A stretch of 64,000 nucleotides of DNA from Helicobacter suis (GCF_902196135.1 NZ_CABIKE010000010.1:1-64000), one strand, 5' to 3'; counted from the stretch's first letter, positions 12,970 through 22,489 are shown. Translations and numbers: made by a program. Notes: generated by a model not told the origin, from the letters alone.

Positions 12970-15582
12970 TTATCCTTGTAATATTTTAAGTTCTTTTTCA
13001 ATTTGGGTTTGTCTCTCTTGGATTTCTTGCAGGCGTGTTTGTAGTGTCTCTAAGAGAGCTTTGGGGGCTTTAGCTAAAAAATTAGGGTTATCTAAATTAA
13101 GCTTGCTTTTTTCTTTGTGCAGTTTTTCTAATTGGTTTTGCAAACGCGCAATGAGTGCACTCAGATCAACCCCCTCTAAACTCACATGTACACGCCCTAA
13201 TTCGCCTGTATCACTCAAGCTCTTAACAGGTTTACTATCCACTAACTCTAAATGTGAGACTTTACTAAGTTTGCTAATAAAGTGTAAATCCTCTGTTTGT
13301 AAACCCACTTTACTTTCTAGATACACCTTTTGAATTGGGGCATTTAAAAGAATTTTTAGCCGCCTAATGGCTGTAATAGCCTCTTTAATCGCATCAAAAC
13401 GCATTTCTAGTGTGTGATCTAAATCCCCTCCTTTAGGATAGTGGCTTATCATAATGGAGGGGTCTTTTTCTAAAGAAGTTGCGCTTAAATGGTGGTAGAG
13501 ATATTCGCTAATAAAGGGCATGAAAGGGTGGAGTAGCAATAAAGCTTCTTTAAACACAGAAATGAGCTCGCTAAAAACTTGGGGGGCTTCTTGGGTGTTT
13601 TTGCTAGCCTTAGAAAATTCTACCACCCAATCGCAAAATTCCCCCCAGAAAAAACGATATAGAATCGTAGCCGCATCATTAAAACGATACAGTTCAAGCG
13701 CAAGGCGCACTTCTTTAGTGGTGGCATTTAAGCGCGATTTGGCATACCGCCCTAGTGTGCTATGACACTCTATTAAATCTGTTTGCAAATTCCCCCCCGC
13801 CTCTATCAAACTTTTAGATAAAAATAAACTTGCGTGGTAGAGTTTATGGGTGAAGTGGCGCGCTTGGGTGATCACTTCTTTATTTAGGCGCAAATCTCGC
13901 CCCTGCACACAAAGCATAGCCAAAGCAAAGCGTAAACTATCACTCCCCTCTGTATTAATGATCTCTAAAGGATCAATAACATTACCCTTAGATTTGCTCA
14001 TTTTCTCGCCCTTTTCATCGCGCACGAGGGCGTGTAAGTAGATATGCTTAAAGGGCAACTCGCCCAAGAAACTTTCCCCAGCTAAAAGCATGCGCGCTAC
14101 CCAGAAAAATAAAATATCAAAACCGGTGATTAAAACGCTATTGGGGTAAAAATCTTTTAAATCATGCAGATCAAATAAAACCCCCTCTAAACCTAGATTT
14201 TCTTGAGCCCAGCCTAAAGTGCTAAAGGGCCAAAGCCCTGAGCTAAACCAAGTATCTAGCACATCAGGGTCTTGTTCTAAATGGGTATTAGCACATTTAG
14301 GGCAAGTTTTAGGCGTATCTAAACTGACAAATTGGTGGTGGTTAGCACAGGTAAAAATAGGAATACGATGCCCCCACCAGAGTTGGCGGCTAATGCACCA
14401 ATCGCGTAGTTGCTCCATCCACGCGTTGTAATTATTGCGCCAATGGGAGGGAAAGAAGTGCGCTAAGCCTTGCTTGATTTTTCTAATAGAATCTTGTGCC
14501 ACCTCTTTTTTAACAAACCACTGCTTAGAAATATAAGGCTCAATAGAATTATTACAGCGATAACACTTGCCCACTTGGTGGGTGTGATCTTCAATTTTTT
14601 CTACAAAGCCCCCTTTTTGCAAGGCTTGCACAATTAAATCTCTAGCCTCTAGGCGATCGTGATTAGTAAATGTACCTGCATGGCTATTTAAAATACCTTT
14701 TTCATCAAAGATCACTAAAGGGTCTAGCTGGTGGCGCTTGCCCACCTCATAATCGTTAAAATCATGCGCGGGCGTTACTTTAACACAGCCACTCCCAAAA
14801 CTAGGATCTACATAAGAATCAGCAATAATAGGGATAACCCGCCCATTTAAAGGCAAAATAGCCTTTTGACCGATGAGGTGTTTATAGCGTGTATCTTCGG
14901 GGTGTACCATCAGCGCTACATCGCCAAATAAGGTTTCAGGGCGCGTAGTGGCTACTATGACTAATCCGCCTTGCTCTAAAAAGTAGCGTAAATGATAAAG
15001 CTTACCCTGTTCTTCTGTATATTCCACCTCAATATCTGCTAAAGCCCCGTCTTTACAACACCAGTTGACCATGTAAGTCCCTTGCACAATCAGACCCTGA
15101 TCAAACCATGTTTCAAACGCTTGTTTAACCGCCCTTTCTAACCCTATATCCATCGTAAAGCGCAACCGACTCCAAGCACAAGAAATACCTAGTTGTTGCA
15201 TTTGCTCTACAATCTGCCCTCCGCAAGCCTCTTTCCATTCTAAAACCTTTTGGATAAAAGCCTCACGGCCAATATCCTCTTTTTTAATCCCCTGTTCTAA
15301 TAGTTGCTTTTCTACGATATTTTGCGTGGCAATGCCGGCATGATCTAAACCGGGTTGGTAGAGTACGCGATAACCGTCCATGCGTTTAAAGCGCGCTAAA
15401 ATATCTTGCAAACTAAAAGTGAGGGCATGCCCCATATGCAAGCGACCGGTGATATTAGGCGGGGGCATCATGAGGGCAAAGGGGGGTTTATTTGTATCTT
15501 TATCTACTTCAAAATAGCCTCTGTCTTGGCAAATGCTGTAATAATGCTTTTCTAAGGCTAGATCAAAGGGAGGCAAATCCAT
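12970..15582 (-). CDS. valS: Valyl-tRNA synthetase
   Basis: An 870-aa class I synthetase. The HIGH motif appears as NITGRLHMGHALTF near residue 42. The connective editing domain carries TTRPETLFGD, and KMSKSKGNVIDP is the KMSKS signature. The C-terminal end forms the coiled coil typical of ValRS (LIARLQNQLEKLHKEKSKLN). The enzyme charges tRNA-Val and hydrolyses mischarged Thr. The length is normal. It is the upstream partner of ffh. Confidence 0.98.
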   Translation of the reverse strand: MDLPPFDLALEKHYYSICQDRGYFEVDKDTNKPPFALMMPPPNITGRLHMGHALTFSLQDILARFKRMDGYRVLYQPGLDHAGIATQNIVEKQLLEQGIKKEDIGREAFIQKVLEWKEACGGQIVEQMQQLGISCAWSRLRFTMDIGLERAVKQAFETWFDQGLIVQGTYMVNWCCKDGALADIEVEYTEEQGKLYHLRYFLEQGGLVIVATTRPETLFGDVALMVHPEDTRYKHLIGQKAILPLNGRVIPIIADSYVDPSFGSGCVKVTPAHDFNDYEVGKRHQLDPLVIFDEKGILNSHAGTFTNHDRLEARDLIVQALQKGGFVEKIEDHTHQVGKCYRCNNSIEPYISKQWFVKKEVAQDSIRKIKQGLAHFFPSHWRNNYNAWMEQLRDWCISRQLWWGHRIPIFTCANHHQFVSLDTPKTCPKCANTHLEQDPDVLDTWFSSGLWPFSTLGWAQENLGLEGVLFDLHDLKDFYPNSVLITGFDILFFWVARMLLAGESFLGELPFKHIYLHALVRDEKGEKMSKSKGNVIDPLEIINTEGSDSLRFALAMLCVQGRDLRLNKEVITQARHFTHKLYHASLFLSKSLIEAGGNLQTDLIECHSTLGRYAKSRLNATTKEVRLALELYRFNDAATILYRFFWGEFCDWVVEFSKASKNTQEAPQVFSELISVFKEALLLLHPFMPFISEYLYHHLSATSLEKDPSIMISHYPKGGDLDHTLEMRFDAIKEAITAIRRLKILLNAPIQKVYLESKVGLQTEDLHFISKLSKVSHLELVDSKPVKSLSDTGELGRVHVSLEGVDLSALIARLQNQLEKLHKEKSKLNLDNPNFLAKAPKALLETLQTRLQEIQERQTQIEKELKILQG

Positions 15583-15639
15583 AAAAATCCTTAGAATTTT
15601 TATTTTATTCTAACCTGAAGTGGCTTAAAAGAGTAATCT

Positions 15640-16359
15640 CTACCTTTGTAGATCAATAAAAAACTCCACATTGCCCTCTTTACCCTTGAGGCTTGATTCT
15701 TCTATCCGCACCACTTTTAAACCATAGCCTTGCGCTTTTCTTATAAAGTTTTCTAAACACTGCCTTGTAGCGTTTAAATCCATAACCACCCCTCTTTTAT
15801 TGCGCTTAACAAAACGACCCACTTCAAATTGGGGTTTAAAAAGCAAGAGATAGCGCTGACTTAAGGGTAAGAGAGTTTTTAAAAGCAAATGCAAAGAAAT
15901 AAAGCTCACATCACAGGTTAATAAATCATGGATTGTACTAGTTTTAAAATAGCGGATATCACACCTTTCATGTAATTCAATTTGTGGGTGGGTTTTAAGG
16001 CTTGGATCTAACTGATCTTTGCCCACATCTACACATATAACCCGCATCGCCCCTTTTTCTAAAAGCACTTGTGCAAACCCACCTGTACTAGAACCCACAT
16101 CTAAAACAATTTTATGATAACAATCAATGGGGTATTTTTCCAGATAATGCCAAAGCTTTTGGCCTGCACGGCTAACAAAACGCTTAGGTATAAGGGTTAG
16201 ATTTTGCTCTAAACTTTCTAATAGCGCTCCCTTAACCTCTAAACTAGGCTTACTAAGAATATAGCCATTAGTGCAAACCTTCCCCTCTAAAATCAGTTGC
16301 TTAGCCCATGTCCGGCTCTTAACCAGCCCTTTTTCAACCAGATATTGATCTAAACGCAT
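15640..16359 (-). CDS. tlyA: TlyA-family rRNA 2'-O-methyltransferase (haemolysin A-like)
   Basis: A 239-aa protein with an N-terminal S4 RNA-binding domain (MRLDQYLVEKGLVKSRTWAK, about 1-60). It is followed by an FtsJ-like Rossmann methyltransferase domain (VLDVGSSTGGFAQVLLEKGA, about 85-105; CDVSFISLHLLL). TlyA proteins 2'-O-methylate cytidines in 16S and/or 23S rRNA, and the haemolysin name is historical. It is divergent from the yceI-family gene and separated from it by about 118 nt. Confidence 0.93.
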   Translation of the reverse strand: MRLDQYLVEKGLVKSRTWAKQLILEGKVCTNGYILSKPSLEVKGALLESLEQNLTLIPKRFVSRAGQKLWHYLEKYPIDCYHKIVLDVGSSTGGFAQVLLEKGAMRVICVDVGKDQLDPSLKTHPQIELHERCDIRYFKTSTIHDLLTCDVSFISLHLLLKTLLPLSQRYLLLFKPQFEVGRFVKRNKRGVVMDLNATRQCLENFIRKAQGYGLKVVRIEESSLKGKEGNVEFFIDLQR

Positions 16360-16441
16360 TTAAACCTGATATTACACATTTGCTTAAACTCCTATCTAGG
16401 TGTTATAAAAAACCAGCTAGCATACAAAAAACTTGTTTTCA

Positions 16442-16450
16442 TGTTATGAT
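16442..16450 (+). promoter_or_regulatory. Extended -10 promoter for the yceI-family gene
   Basis: TGTTATGAT at 16442-16450 fits the TGnTATAAT extended -10 consensus. It ends 27 nt before the chosen GTG start, giving a short leader with an AAGGAG ribosome-binding site at 16467-16472. No good -35 box is visible, as is common in Helicobacter sigma-80 promoters. Confidence 0.55.
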
Positions 16451-16477
16451 AACGCGATTAGATTACAAGGAGTTATT

Positions 16478-17032
16478 GTGAAAAAAATGGCATTAGGCGT
16501 CTTATTAGCATGTGGGCTAGTCCATGCAACTAGCATTGATACCACTAAGGTTAGCATGGGCTTTACAGCTTTTAAGACCGCCAAAAAGGTAGGGGTAAAT
16601 GGGAGTTTTGATCATGTGGCCTATCGCTTTGGTAAGGACACTTCTAGCATCGCACACATGCTAGATAAGGCAAGCGCTACTATTGATGTTTCCCATGTCA
16701 ATTTAAACGATCCAGTTAAAACTAAAAATGTTAAAGAGGCGTTTTTTGATCTATTCAAAGATAAAACTCTCAAAGTCATTTTTAGAAATGTGGTAGCAGG
16801 CGATGGACAGGGCAGTATTTTAGCTAGCGTGCGCATGAATGGTAAAAGTGTAAAAGTACCCATGAGTTATCACATTACAAATAAAGAACTTGTAGCTACT
16901 GGCGTACTAGATATTTTAGAATTTGGGTTACAAAATGAGTTTGCTAAATTAGCCGCGCAGTGCCATGCCCAGCATGAAAAACTCACATGGTCTCAAGTAG
17001 AGATCACTTTCAAAGCCGCTCTTAAAGAGTAA
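16478..17032 (+). CDS. YceI-like secreted protein (lipid-binding family)
   Basis: A 184-aa protein with a signal peptide ([17 protein letters not shown]). The body matches the YceI-like beta-barrel family, which binds isoprenoid or other lipids in the periplasm; HP1286 of H. pylori is the relative I recall. I chose the GTG at 16478 because AAGGAG ends 5 nt upstream and the reading then begins directly with a signal peptide. The longer in-frame ATG at 16433 would overlap the predicted promoter. hemL follows after 4 nt. The exact ligand is unknown. Confidence 0.8.
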   Translation: MKKMALGVLLACGLVHATSIDTTKVSMGFTAFKTAKKVGVNGSFDHVAYRFGKDTSSIAHMLDKASATIDVSHVNLNDPVKTKNVKEAFFDLFKDKTLKVIFRNVVAGDGQGSILASVRMNGKSVKVPMSYHITNKELVATGVLDILEFGLQNEFAKLAAQCHAQHEKLTWSQVEITFKAALKE

Positions 17033-17036
17033 TTAC

Positions 17037-18350
17037 ATGGCAAAAAAAGAGTTGGAACACCCGCTCTTACACAGTATCAACGATTTTAATGAAGCTAAAC
17101 AGGTGATTGTGGGGGGGGTTAATTCGCCCGTGCGGGCTTTTAAAAGTGTAGGGGGAACTCCCCCCTTTATTTTTAAGGGCAAAGGCTATACCCTCTTTGA
17201 TGTAGATGGAAACACTTATGTAGATTTTGTTCAAAGTTGGGGTCCTTTACTCTTTGGGCATGCTGATTCTGATATTGAGGCACAGGTAATCACCACTTTA
17301 CAAAGAGGTTTAAGCTTTGGTGCGCCTACTGAGTTAGAAACCACTTTAGCTAAAAAAATCGTGTTGAGTTATGAGGGTGTGGAAAAGGTGCGCTTGGTCA
17401 GTAGTGGCACAGAAGCTACAATGAGTGCAATCCGCCTAGCTAGGGCCTTTAGCGGTAAAGATGATATTCTTAAATTTGATGGGTGTTATCACGGTCATAG
17501 TGATAGTTTATTAGTGAGCGCAGGCAGTGGCTGTGCTACTTTTGGCCATCCATCATCTTTGGGAGTACCAGAGGATTTTAGTAAACACACTTTAGTAGCC
17601 CGTTATAACGATATAGCCTCTCTTAAAGCTTGTTTTGAAGAAGGAGATATTGGCTGTGTCATCATTGAACCCATTGCGGGTAATATGGGGTTAGTGCCGG
17701 CTAAATTAGAGTTTTTACAAGAATTACAGCATCTTTGCCAAACTAAGGAAGCGGTACTAATCTTTGATGAGGTGATGAGTGGTTTTAGGGCATCTGCTAG
17801 CGGATCACAAAGTTATCACCACCTCGTGCCTGATTTAGTAACCTTTGGTAAGGTTATTGGGGGGGGCTTGCCTCTAGCTTGCTTTGGAGGGCGCGCAGAG
17901 ATCATGGATATGCTAGCTCCTATCGGGGGGGTTTATCAGGCGGGTACGCTTAGTGGTAATCCAGTAGCCGTAGCAGCCGGTATTATGGCCTTAGAAAAAA
18001 TCCAGCATGATCTTAAACTCTATTCTCGCTTAGAAACACTGGCCACACAATTTACTCAAGGGTTGAAAACAGCGGCGGCCTCTTGTGATTTAGCGTTACA
18101 GACTTGCGTAAGAGGGAGCATGTTTGGGTTTTTCTTCACGGATAAAGAGGTACAAAACTTTGAAGACGCCCAGCAATCAAATACCGCCCTATACGCTACA
18201 TTCCATCAAAAGATGTTACAAAAAGGGGTGTATTTACCCGCCTCAGCCTTTGAAACTAGCTTTATTTGTACACCTATGGATTCTTCTATTTTGGAGGCAT
18301 GTTTAAGCAGAGCTCAGGAGAGTTTTTATGAAATCGCCCATAAAGTCTGA
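17037..18350 (+). CDS. hemL: Glutamate-1-semialdehyde 2,1-aminomutase
   Basis: A 437-aa PLP enzyme that converts glutamate-1-semialdehyde to 5-aminolevulinate in C5-pathway haem synthesis. Visible family landmarks are [16 protein letters not shown] near the start, [36 protein letters not shown], and the PLP-lysine segment [19 protein letters not shown]. The length is normal. The stop overlaps the start of the small membrane gene that follows, so they are likely cotranscribed. Confidence 0.97.
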   Translation: MAKKELEHPLLHSINDFNEAKQVIVGGVNSPVRAFKSVGGTPPFIFKGKGYTLFDVDGNTYVDFVQSWGPLLFGHADSDIEAQVITTLQRGLSFGAPTELETTLAKKIVLSYEGVEKVRLVSSGTEATMSAIRLARAFSGKDDILKFDGCYHGHSDSLLVSAGSGCATFGHPSSLGVPEDFSKHTLVARYNDIASLKACFEEGDIGCVIIEPIAGNMGLVPAKLEFLQELQHLCQTKEAVLIFDEVMSGFRASASGSQSYHHLVPDLVTFGKVIGGGLPLACFGGRAEIMDMLAPIGGVYQAGTLSGNPVAVAAGIMALEKIQHDLKLYSRLETLATQFTQGLKTAAASCDLALQTCVRGSMFGFFFTDKEVQNFEDAQQSNTALYATFHQKMLQKGVYLPASAFETSFICTPMDSSILEACLSRAQESFYEIAHKV

Positions 18351-18603
18351 TCCTAAATTTAAGCCCGTTGTAGAGGGGGCAAATGCTTTAAGTTTAGGTA
18401 TTTCTATTGTGGTTGCGCTTTTGCTAGGGGTTGGTATTGGCTATGGTCTTGTTAGGCTCACCAAAATCTCTTGGCTCTTTTGGTTAGGGGTTTTTTGGGG
18501 AGTGGGCGGGGCTATTTTAAATGTGTATAAAGCCTACAAACAAGCCAAAGCAGAGCTAGATAGTTTAGCCTCTGATCCAAAATACCAACACCATAAAGTC
18601 TAA
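18328..18603 (+). CDS. AtpZ/AtpI-like two-helix membrane protein
   Basis: A 91-aa protein with two membrane helices (about 20-42 and 50-68, containing [17 protein letters not shown] and [16 protein letters not shown]). The arrangement matches the small AtpZ/AtpI family linked to F0F1-ATPase assembly or Mg/Ca transport. The ATG at 18328 has AGGAG just upstream and overlaps the end of hemL by 23 nt. The family call rests on topology and spacing more than on a signature residue. Confidence 0.65.
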   Translation: MKSPIKSDPKFKPVVEGANALSLGISIVVALLLGVGIGYGLVRLTKISWLFWLGVFWGVGGAILNVYKAYKQAKAELDSLASDPKYQHHKV

Positions 18604-18983
18604 TGTGTTGCTTAAAATGTACTCTGCTACTTTTGCTTTATAATGCCTTACTGACAACTTTAATAGCCCTAAAATGGGGAATGAGTGGAGCTATTAATTT
18701 TGAGGCTAGTTTTTTAGGTTTTTTAGGCGTTTTACTAGCCGGCTATAGACAACTTGAAACTAGGTTAAAAAATAGAGCTGAAATCCCTCCCAAGTTTTCA
18801 GCCTTTATTTTGGGGTTAAAGACCTCCTTTGGGTTTTTAAAACTGGGAGCATATGCGCTATTTCTCTTTATTCTTTTCTATCTCTTACACATTCATGTTT
18901 TCATGCCTAAACCCTATTTTTTAGGACTGGGAGGTTGTTTGGTGGGGGTGTTGGTTTTACAAGCGTTGCGTGTTAAAAAATAA
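18603..18983 (+). CDS. Small polytopic membrane protein, unknown
   Basis: A 126-aa hydrophobic protein with about four membrane helices (LLLLLYNALLTTLIAL, FLGFLGVLLAGY, YALFLFILFYLL, LGLGGCLVGVLVL). Its ATG shares one base with the stop of the preceding gene (TAATG). It occupies the position of HP0308 next to hemL as I recall it. The pairing with an AtpZ-like protein suggests a related membrane-assembly role, but nothing in the sequence proves it. Confidence 0.6.
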   Translation: MCCLKCTLLLLLYNALLTTLIALKWGMSGAINFEASFLGFLGVLLAGYRQLETRLKNRAEIPPKFSAFILGLKTSFGFLKLGAYALFLFILFYLLHIHVFMPKPYFLGLGGCLVGVLVLQALRVKK

Positions 18984-19869
18984 AGAACATGGACAAATAC
19001 CAAATTGTGATAGAGAGAAACTCGTTTTATTTTTCAAATGCAAGAGTTGCAAGGAAGAAATTTTTGTAGAATTTATCCAAAGCCATGAACTTGGCTTAGA
19101 AGCCCTGTTAGTACTCAACGCCCTAGCCCATGAAAATCTCAAACGCATTCTCACAATAGCAAGGATTGTAAAGGATAGAGAATTATCTAAACTTTTGTTG
19201 CTAGAGGAATGGGAATATACAGAAAATGAGGGAGAGATTAAAGAGTGGGGTAATATCAAGATAAAAAATCTTATTAGAGATAATAAGGGTTTTGCTCGTG
19301 GGCTTATTAATTTATTTTTCAAAGGCTCTTCTAACCCCTTTCTAGCCAAAACCCTACCCTTATTTGAATTAAATAAACTCAATTTATTAAAAATAAATTT
19401 TGAACCCCACGCTATGCTAGATACTTTAATCCGCTACAGACAAAAAGGCTCTTATAGTGGCTCTATGGCTAATAACCCTGAAGTAGCGATTAAAGAAATT
19501 TTAAAAGCCTGTGAAATCTCTTTTGAAAGTGGGGATTTGCCTCTTTTAAGCGCGCACGAAGGACTTAAAAAGCGTACTATGGATTTTATTATCCCTAATA
19601 AAGAAAACCCACAAATTATTATTGAATCCTCATTTTTAAGCACCACAAGTAGCGGGCAAGGTGATAAAGCAAAAACAGAACTAGCAATCTCACATCTTAT
19701 TAAAAAATATTATCCTAAGGCTAAGTTTGTAGGTTTTACAGATGGTATTGGATGGTATGTTAGAAAGCAAGATTTAAAACGCATGGTAGAGGCTTACCAA
19801 GAAGTTTTTACTTTTAGAGTAGATGAGCTAGAACGCTTTAAAGTATTTGTACAAGAGAATATTAAATAA
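18970..19869 (+). CDS. Type II restriction endonuclease (PD-(D/E)xK, zinc-finger-like N-terminus)
   Basis: A 299-aa protein whose middle-to-C-terminal part carries a nuclease core: MDFIIPNKENPQIIIESSFL followed by STTSSGQGDKAKTE, with the spacing D...E-S-S and then a basic/acidic helix, as in several type II enzymes. An N-terminal CKSCKEE pair of cysteines hints at half a zinc ribbon. The next gene is a DNA methyltransferase, which supports a restriction-modification pair. The start at 18970 overlaps the upstream membrane gene by 14 nt, and MLKNKEHGQIPNC then begins cleanly. The recognition site cannot be inferred. Confidence 0.7.
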   Translation: MLKNKEHGQIPNCDREKLVLFFKCKSCKEEIFVEFIQSHELGLEALLVLNALAHENLKRILTIARIVKDRELSKLLLLEEWEYTENEGEIKEWGNIKIKNLIRDNKGFARGLINLFFKGSSNPFLAKTLPLFELNKLNLLKINFEPHAMLDTLIRYRQKGSYSGSMANNPEVAIKEILKACEISFESGDLPLLSAHEGLKKRTMDFIIPNKENPQIIIESSFLSTTSSGQGDKAKTELAISHLIKKYYPKAKFVGFTDGIGWYVRKQDLKRMVEAYQEVFTFRVDELERFKVFVQENIK

Positions 19870-19874
19870 CTCAT

Positions 19875-20792
19875 TTGCCTTTAAATCAAATTTTACATGG
19901 GGATTGTTTAGAATTATTTAAAGAAATTCCTAATAACAGCATTGATTGTATCTTTGCCGACCCCCCTTTTAATCTCAAGAAAAAATATAATTCCCATAAG
20001 GATAAATTGGAATGTTCAGAGTATTTACAGTGGTGTCAAGAATGGATTGGTGAATGCTTAAGAGTGCTTAAAAAGGGTGGCTGTCTTTTTTTGCATAATA
20101 TCCCCAAATGGCTAACCTTTTACGCCTCTTTTCTTAATACGCGGGCTATTTTTAGGCACTGGATTAGCTGGGATGCGATGAGTGCGCCTATGGGTAAGAC
20201 TTTACAACCCGCTCATTATGGTATTTTATTCTATTCTAAAGGAGAGCTAAAGGGGCGTTTTAAGGAAATCCGCTACCCACATAGAAGAGATAGGAAAGGC
20301 ACACTCTTAAAAGACTATGGAGGCAAAAAGCAAATGCTACACCCCTTTGGACCGCTTTGTTCAGATGTGTGGAGCGATATTCATAGAATCCGCCATGCTA
20401 AAAAGAGAGATAAACACCCCTGCCAATTACCCCCGCATTTGCTAGAACGGCTTATATTGATGAGCATGGAAGAGGGTGAGGTGATCTTAGATCCTTTTTT
20501 GGGTACAGGCACTACAGCCATTGCTGCTAAGAGATTACAAAGAAACTTTATAGGCTTTGAAAAGGATTGGCAATATTGCCAAATAGCCCGCGAAAAAGTG
20601 GATACAGAAAAATTTATCTCTAAGTTAGGGAATGTTTATGTGAGTTTTTATCTCCATGAAGTGATCACGCTAAGAGAGTGTGATTGGCCAAGTAGTGCGC
20701 TTTTAACCTCTTGCGTGATATTGGCCACTCCCATTGGGGTAGTAACGCTATTTGGCAAGTTTTCAAGCGGCGGAAGATGTTTTCTTAGATAA
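19875..20792 (+). CDS. Beta-class site-specific DNA methyltransferase with aberrant C-terminus
   Basis: A 305-aa methyltransferase. Catalytic motif IV (FADPPFNLKKKYNS, near residue 30) precedes the AdoMet motif I (ILDPFLGTGTTAIAAKRL, near 205), the beta-class order. It presumably protects the site cut by the upstream nuclease. The start is probably TTG at 19875, since no ATG precedes the conserved NQILHGDCLEL. After about residue 255 the sequence stops looking like a methyltransferase. The last 45 or so codons are read antisense to a decayed gene on the minus strand, so the natural stop was probably lost when that material was joined. All catalytic motifs lie before this point. Confidence 0.8.
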   Translation: MPLNQILHGDCLELFKEIPNNSIDCIFADPPFNLKKKYNSHKDKLECSEYLQWCQEWIGECLRVLKKGGCLFLHNIPKWLTFYASFLNTRAIFRHWISWDAMSAPMGKTLQPAHYGILFYSKGELKGRFKEIRYPHRRDRKGTLLKDYGGKKQMLHPFGPLCSDVWSDIHRIRHAKKRDKHPCQLPPHLLERLILMSMEEGEVILDPFLGTGTTAIAAKRLQRNFIGFEKDWQYCQIAREKVDTEKFISKLGNVYVSFYLHEVITLRECDWPSSALLTSCVILATPIGVVTLFGKFSSGGRCFLR

Positions 20793-21766
20793 TCTAGTGT
20801 AAAACAGCCCACAGCATAAGCCGCATAAAAACGCATAAGCAAAAGCGGATTAGTGCCGCGGATTAGTGCCGGCCGGGATTTTTGGCACAACACTCAAATA
20901 ATCCGGACGCATGTTGCGCCTTAAAATGATCGCGTTTTCTATCGTTAAAGGCTCTTGGAGTTGTATAACTAGTGGCCTACATGCAAATAAAAACGCATAG
21001 CTTAGCGTATATAAATCATCGGAAAAATCCGCATAAAAGCTATTGAATTCATCTTGCAATTGTTTCACCATTTTTTTGCGCTTCCATAGTTAATCCTGCA
21101 TTATCTGAAGGAGCTAGCGCGGCCATTAATTGGTAGTTTGTAGCTTGAGAGATCAGAAAATACAACACATTTCTAACATCATCATTTGCGTTTGTTTCTT
21201 GGGTATAGATTTGGCCTAAACCTAACACAAAACTATAAAACACGGAGGCCATGCCGCCATCTTCGCCAAATATATACTTAGTATCAATCTTTCTAAATTG
21301 TACTAAATTTCATGGCATCATACATAACGGCTAAAGCGCTAACACTATCCATGCCGCGCATATAATCTTTAAAGGCTGTGGTAAAGGCCATGTTTTCTTG
21401 TTGGCTGTCCCAAACGATTCCATTAAAAGGCTCTATGTTTTCAAAATGCAAACCTAAAGGGGCTAAATCATCATTGGTAATATTTCTAGTAACAATCAAC
21501 CTATTGATAAGATTTAGCCGCTCTTGTCTTTCTGAATCGCTTAAGCCGCTTTGAGTGGGCGCGTTTTGGGTTGTTTCAGGCGCGGTGCTTTGTGTAGGCG
21601 CTTTAGTTTGGCTATCCACTTGCGCGCTAGTGTTAGCCACTCCGCTAACTTCAGGGGCTGGCGTTTGTGTTGTTTGTGGATTAACAAACTTAATAAGCCG
21701 CCCCCGCATGGTATTAAGCCCACTAATACGATCATCTAGTTTCTGCAAAGCTTTAGAAATAGACAT
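20648..21766 (-). pseudogene. Frameshifted gene of a decayed mobile element
   Basis: Four minus-strand open pieces join into one protein of about 360 residues if three frameshifts are repaired. The first piece (21293-21766, 157 aa) starts MSISKALQKLDDRISGLNTM and has a Thr/Gln/Pro-rich stretch. Reading then continues in another frame as QFRKIDTKYIFGEDGG into 21049-21252. It continues again after an A7 run near 21070 (QKKMVKQLQDEF), and again after a 13-bp tandem duplication at 20845-20870. I do not recognise the family. Its 14-nt overlap with the methyltransferase remnant upstream suggests a prophage-like or plasmid-like operon. Its 3' end is antisense to the tail of the methyltransferase at 19875. 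Confidence 0.55.
20845..20870 (+). repeat. 13-bp perfect tandem duplication
   Basis: GCGGATTAGTGCC occurs twice head to tail (20845-20857 and 20858-20870). A 13-bp insertion shifts the minus-strand frame by one, exactly where the pseudogene must change frame (PKIPAGTNPRH stop versus GTNPLLLMRFY). This makes replication slippage the likely cause of that frameshift. Confidence 0.85.
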
Positions 21767-22165
21767 GTATTGTTTCTTCCTCTTTGCTATCTTTCTCTTT
21801 GTTTTCTTGCGCGCTTAGTAGCGCGGCTTCTAAATTCATGCTAGCTAAGGCGGCGTATTCTTTGGAGAGCTCCACCCCGATAAAATCTAGCCCAAGTTCA
21901 GCACATGCCACCCCAGTTGATCCACTCCCACAAAAACAATCTAACACTACCGGAGGCTCTTGTCCTTCATCTTTTGGCACTACCGCTAAAAGGTGTTTGA
22001 GTACTTCTAAGGGCTTTTGTGTGGGGTGTTGCTTTTTTTGTGGGGTGGATTTTGGCCTCAATGTAGCCGTAGTGGTATGTATTACATGAATAATGCGGAT
22101 TTGAACGCGGATTGTTGCTATATTTACCTTTACTCCAAAGAATGCAACTTTTCAGCCACCTCTAA
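21753..22165 (-). pseudogene. 5'-truncated DNA methyltransferase remnant
   Basis: The C-terminal part of a beta-class N4/N6 DNA methyltransferase remains: KKQHPTQKPLEVLKHL, then VVLDCFCGSGSTGVACAELG (AdoMet motif I) and FIGVELSKEYAALA. The catalytic DPPY half is absent. Upstream sequence reads WSKGKYSNNPRSNPHY, methyltransferase-like, in a different frame, so a frameshift near 22040-22070 is also present. The similarity stops around the AAAGAATG motif at 22137-22144, where the conjugative element appears to begin. This fits disruption of the gene by integration. The open frame from a TTG at 22061 may be translated, but the product would be inactive. Confidence 0.6.
22137..22152 (+). other. 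Candidate left end / XerT attachment site of the conjugative element
   Basis: AAAGAATG (22137-22144) is followed by CAACTTTT. From memory, AAGAATG or AAAGAATG is the motif at the ends of H. pylori TnPZ/ICEHptfs elements. The 15 bases AAAGAATGCAACTTT recur in inverted orientation at 25631-25645, just upstream of xerT. Methyltransferase coding similarity lies on one side and the element's non-coding repeat region on the other, which fits an insertion boundary. Confidence 0.5.
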
Positions 22166-22245
22166 GCCTCAGAATAAAACTTGACACCAGTATAACACAA
22201 AAAATCCAAAATTTTGTCAAGCTATCTGTAACGGCAATTCTTATT

Positions 22246-22489
22246 AGTTCTAGTGATTGTTACGATAGTTCCAAATGATCTAAAGAGCAGTTCTGGTATA
22301 ATTTTCTCGTAAGTTCCTACTATACTGCCACCTAGTTCCCTATCAACTCCAAGCTAGTTCCATAGATGCCCACTCAGTTCTTTTAGATTTTCTGGCAAGT
22401 TCTAAAATCTTTTTTATTAGTTCTTGGTTTAACCCTAGTTCCTAGAAGCTAAACAATGGGAGTTCTTGTATGGGTTAACGGCTAGTTCT
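22246..22489 (+). repeat. Twelve AGTTC(C/T) boxes at about 22-bp period
   Basis: AGTTCY starts at 22246, 22267, 22289, 22312, 22334, 22356, 22376, 22398, 22419, 22437, 22461 and 22484. The average step is 21.6 bp (range 18-24), close to two helical turns, so all boxes face one side of the helix. Sequence between boxes is not conserved. No gene lies here. This looks like a cooperative protein-binding array: a replication iteron set, a partition centromere for the RHH/ParA pair of the element, or a relaxosome platform. Confidence 0.85.

Noticed and set aside
16433-16478. Upstream ATG as the start of the yceI-family gene
   Set aside because: It would place the promoter-like TGTTATGAT inside the gene and put 15 residues before the signal peptide. 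The GTG at 16478 has an AAGGAG site.
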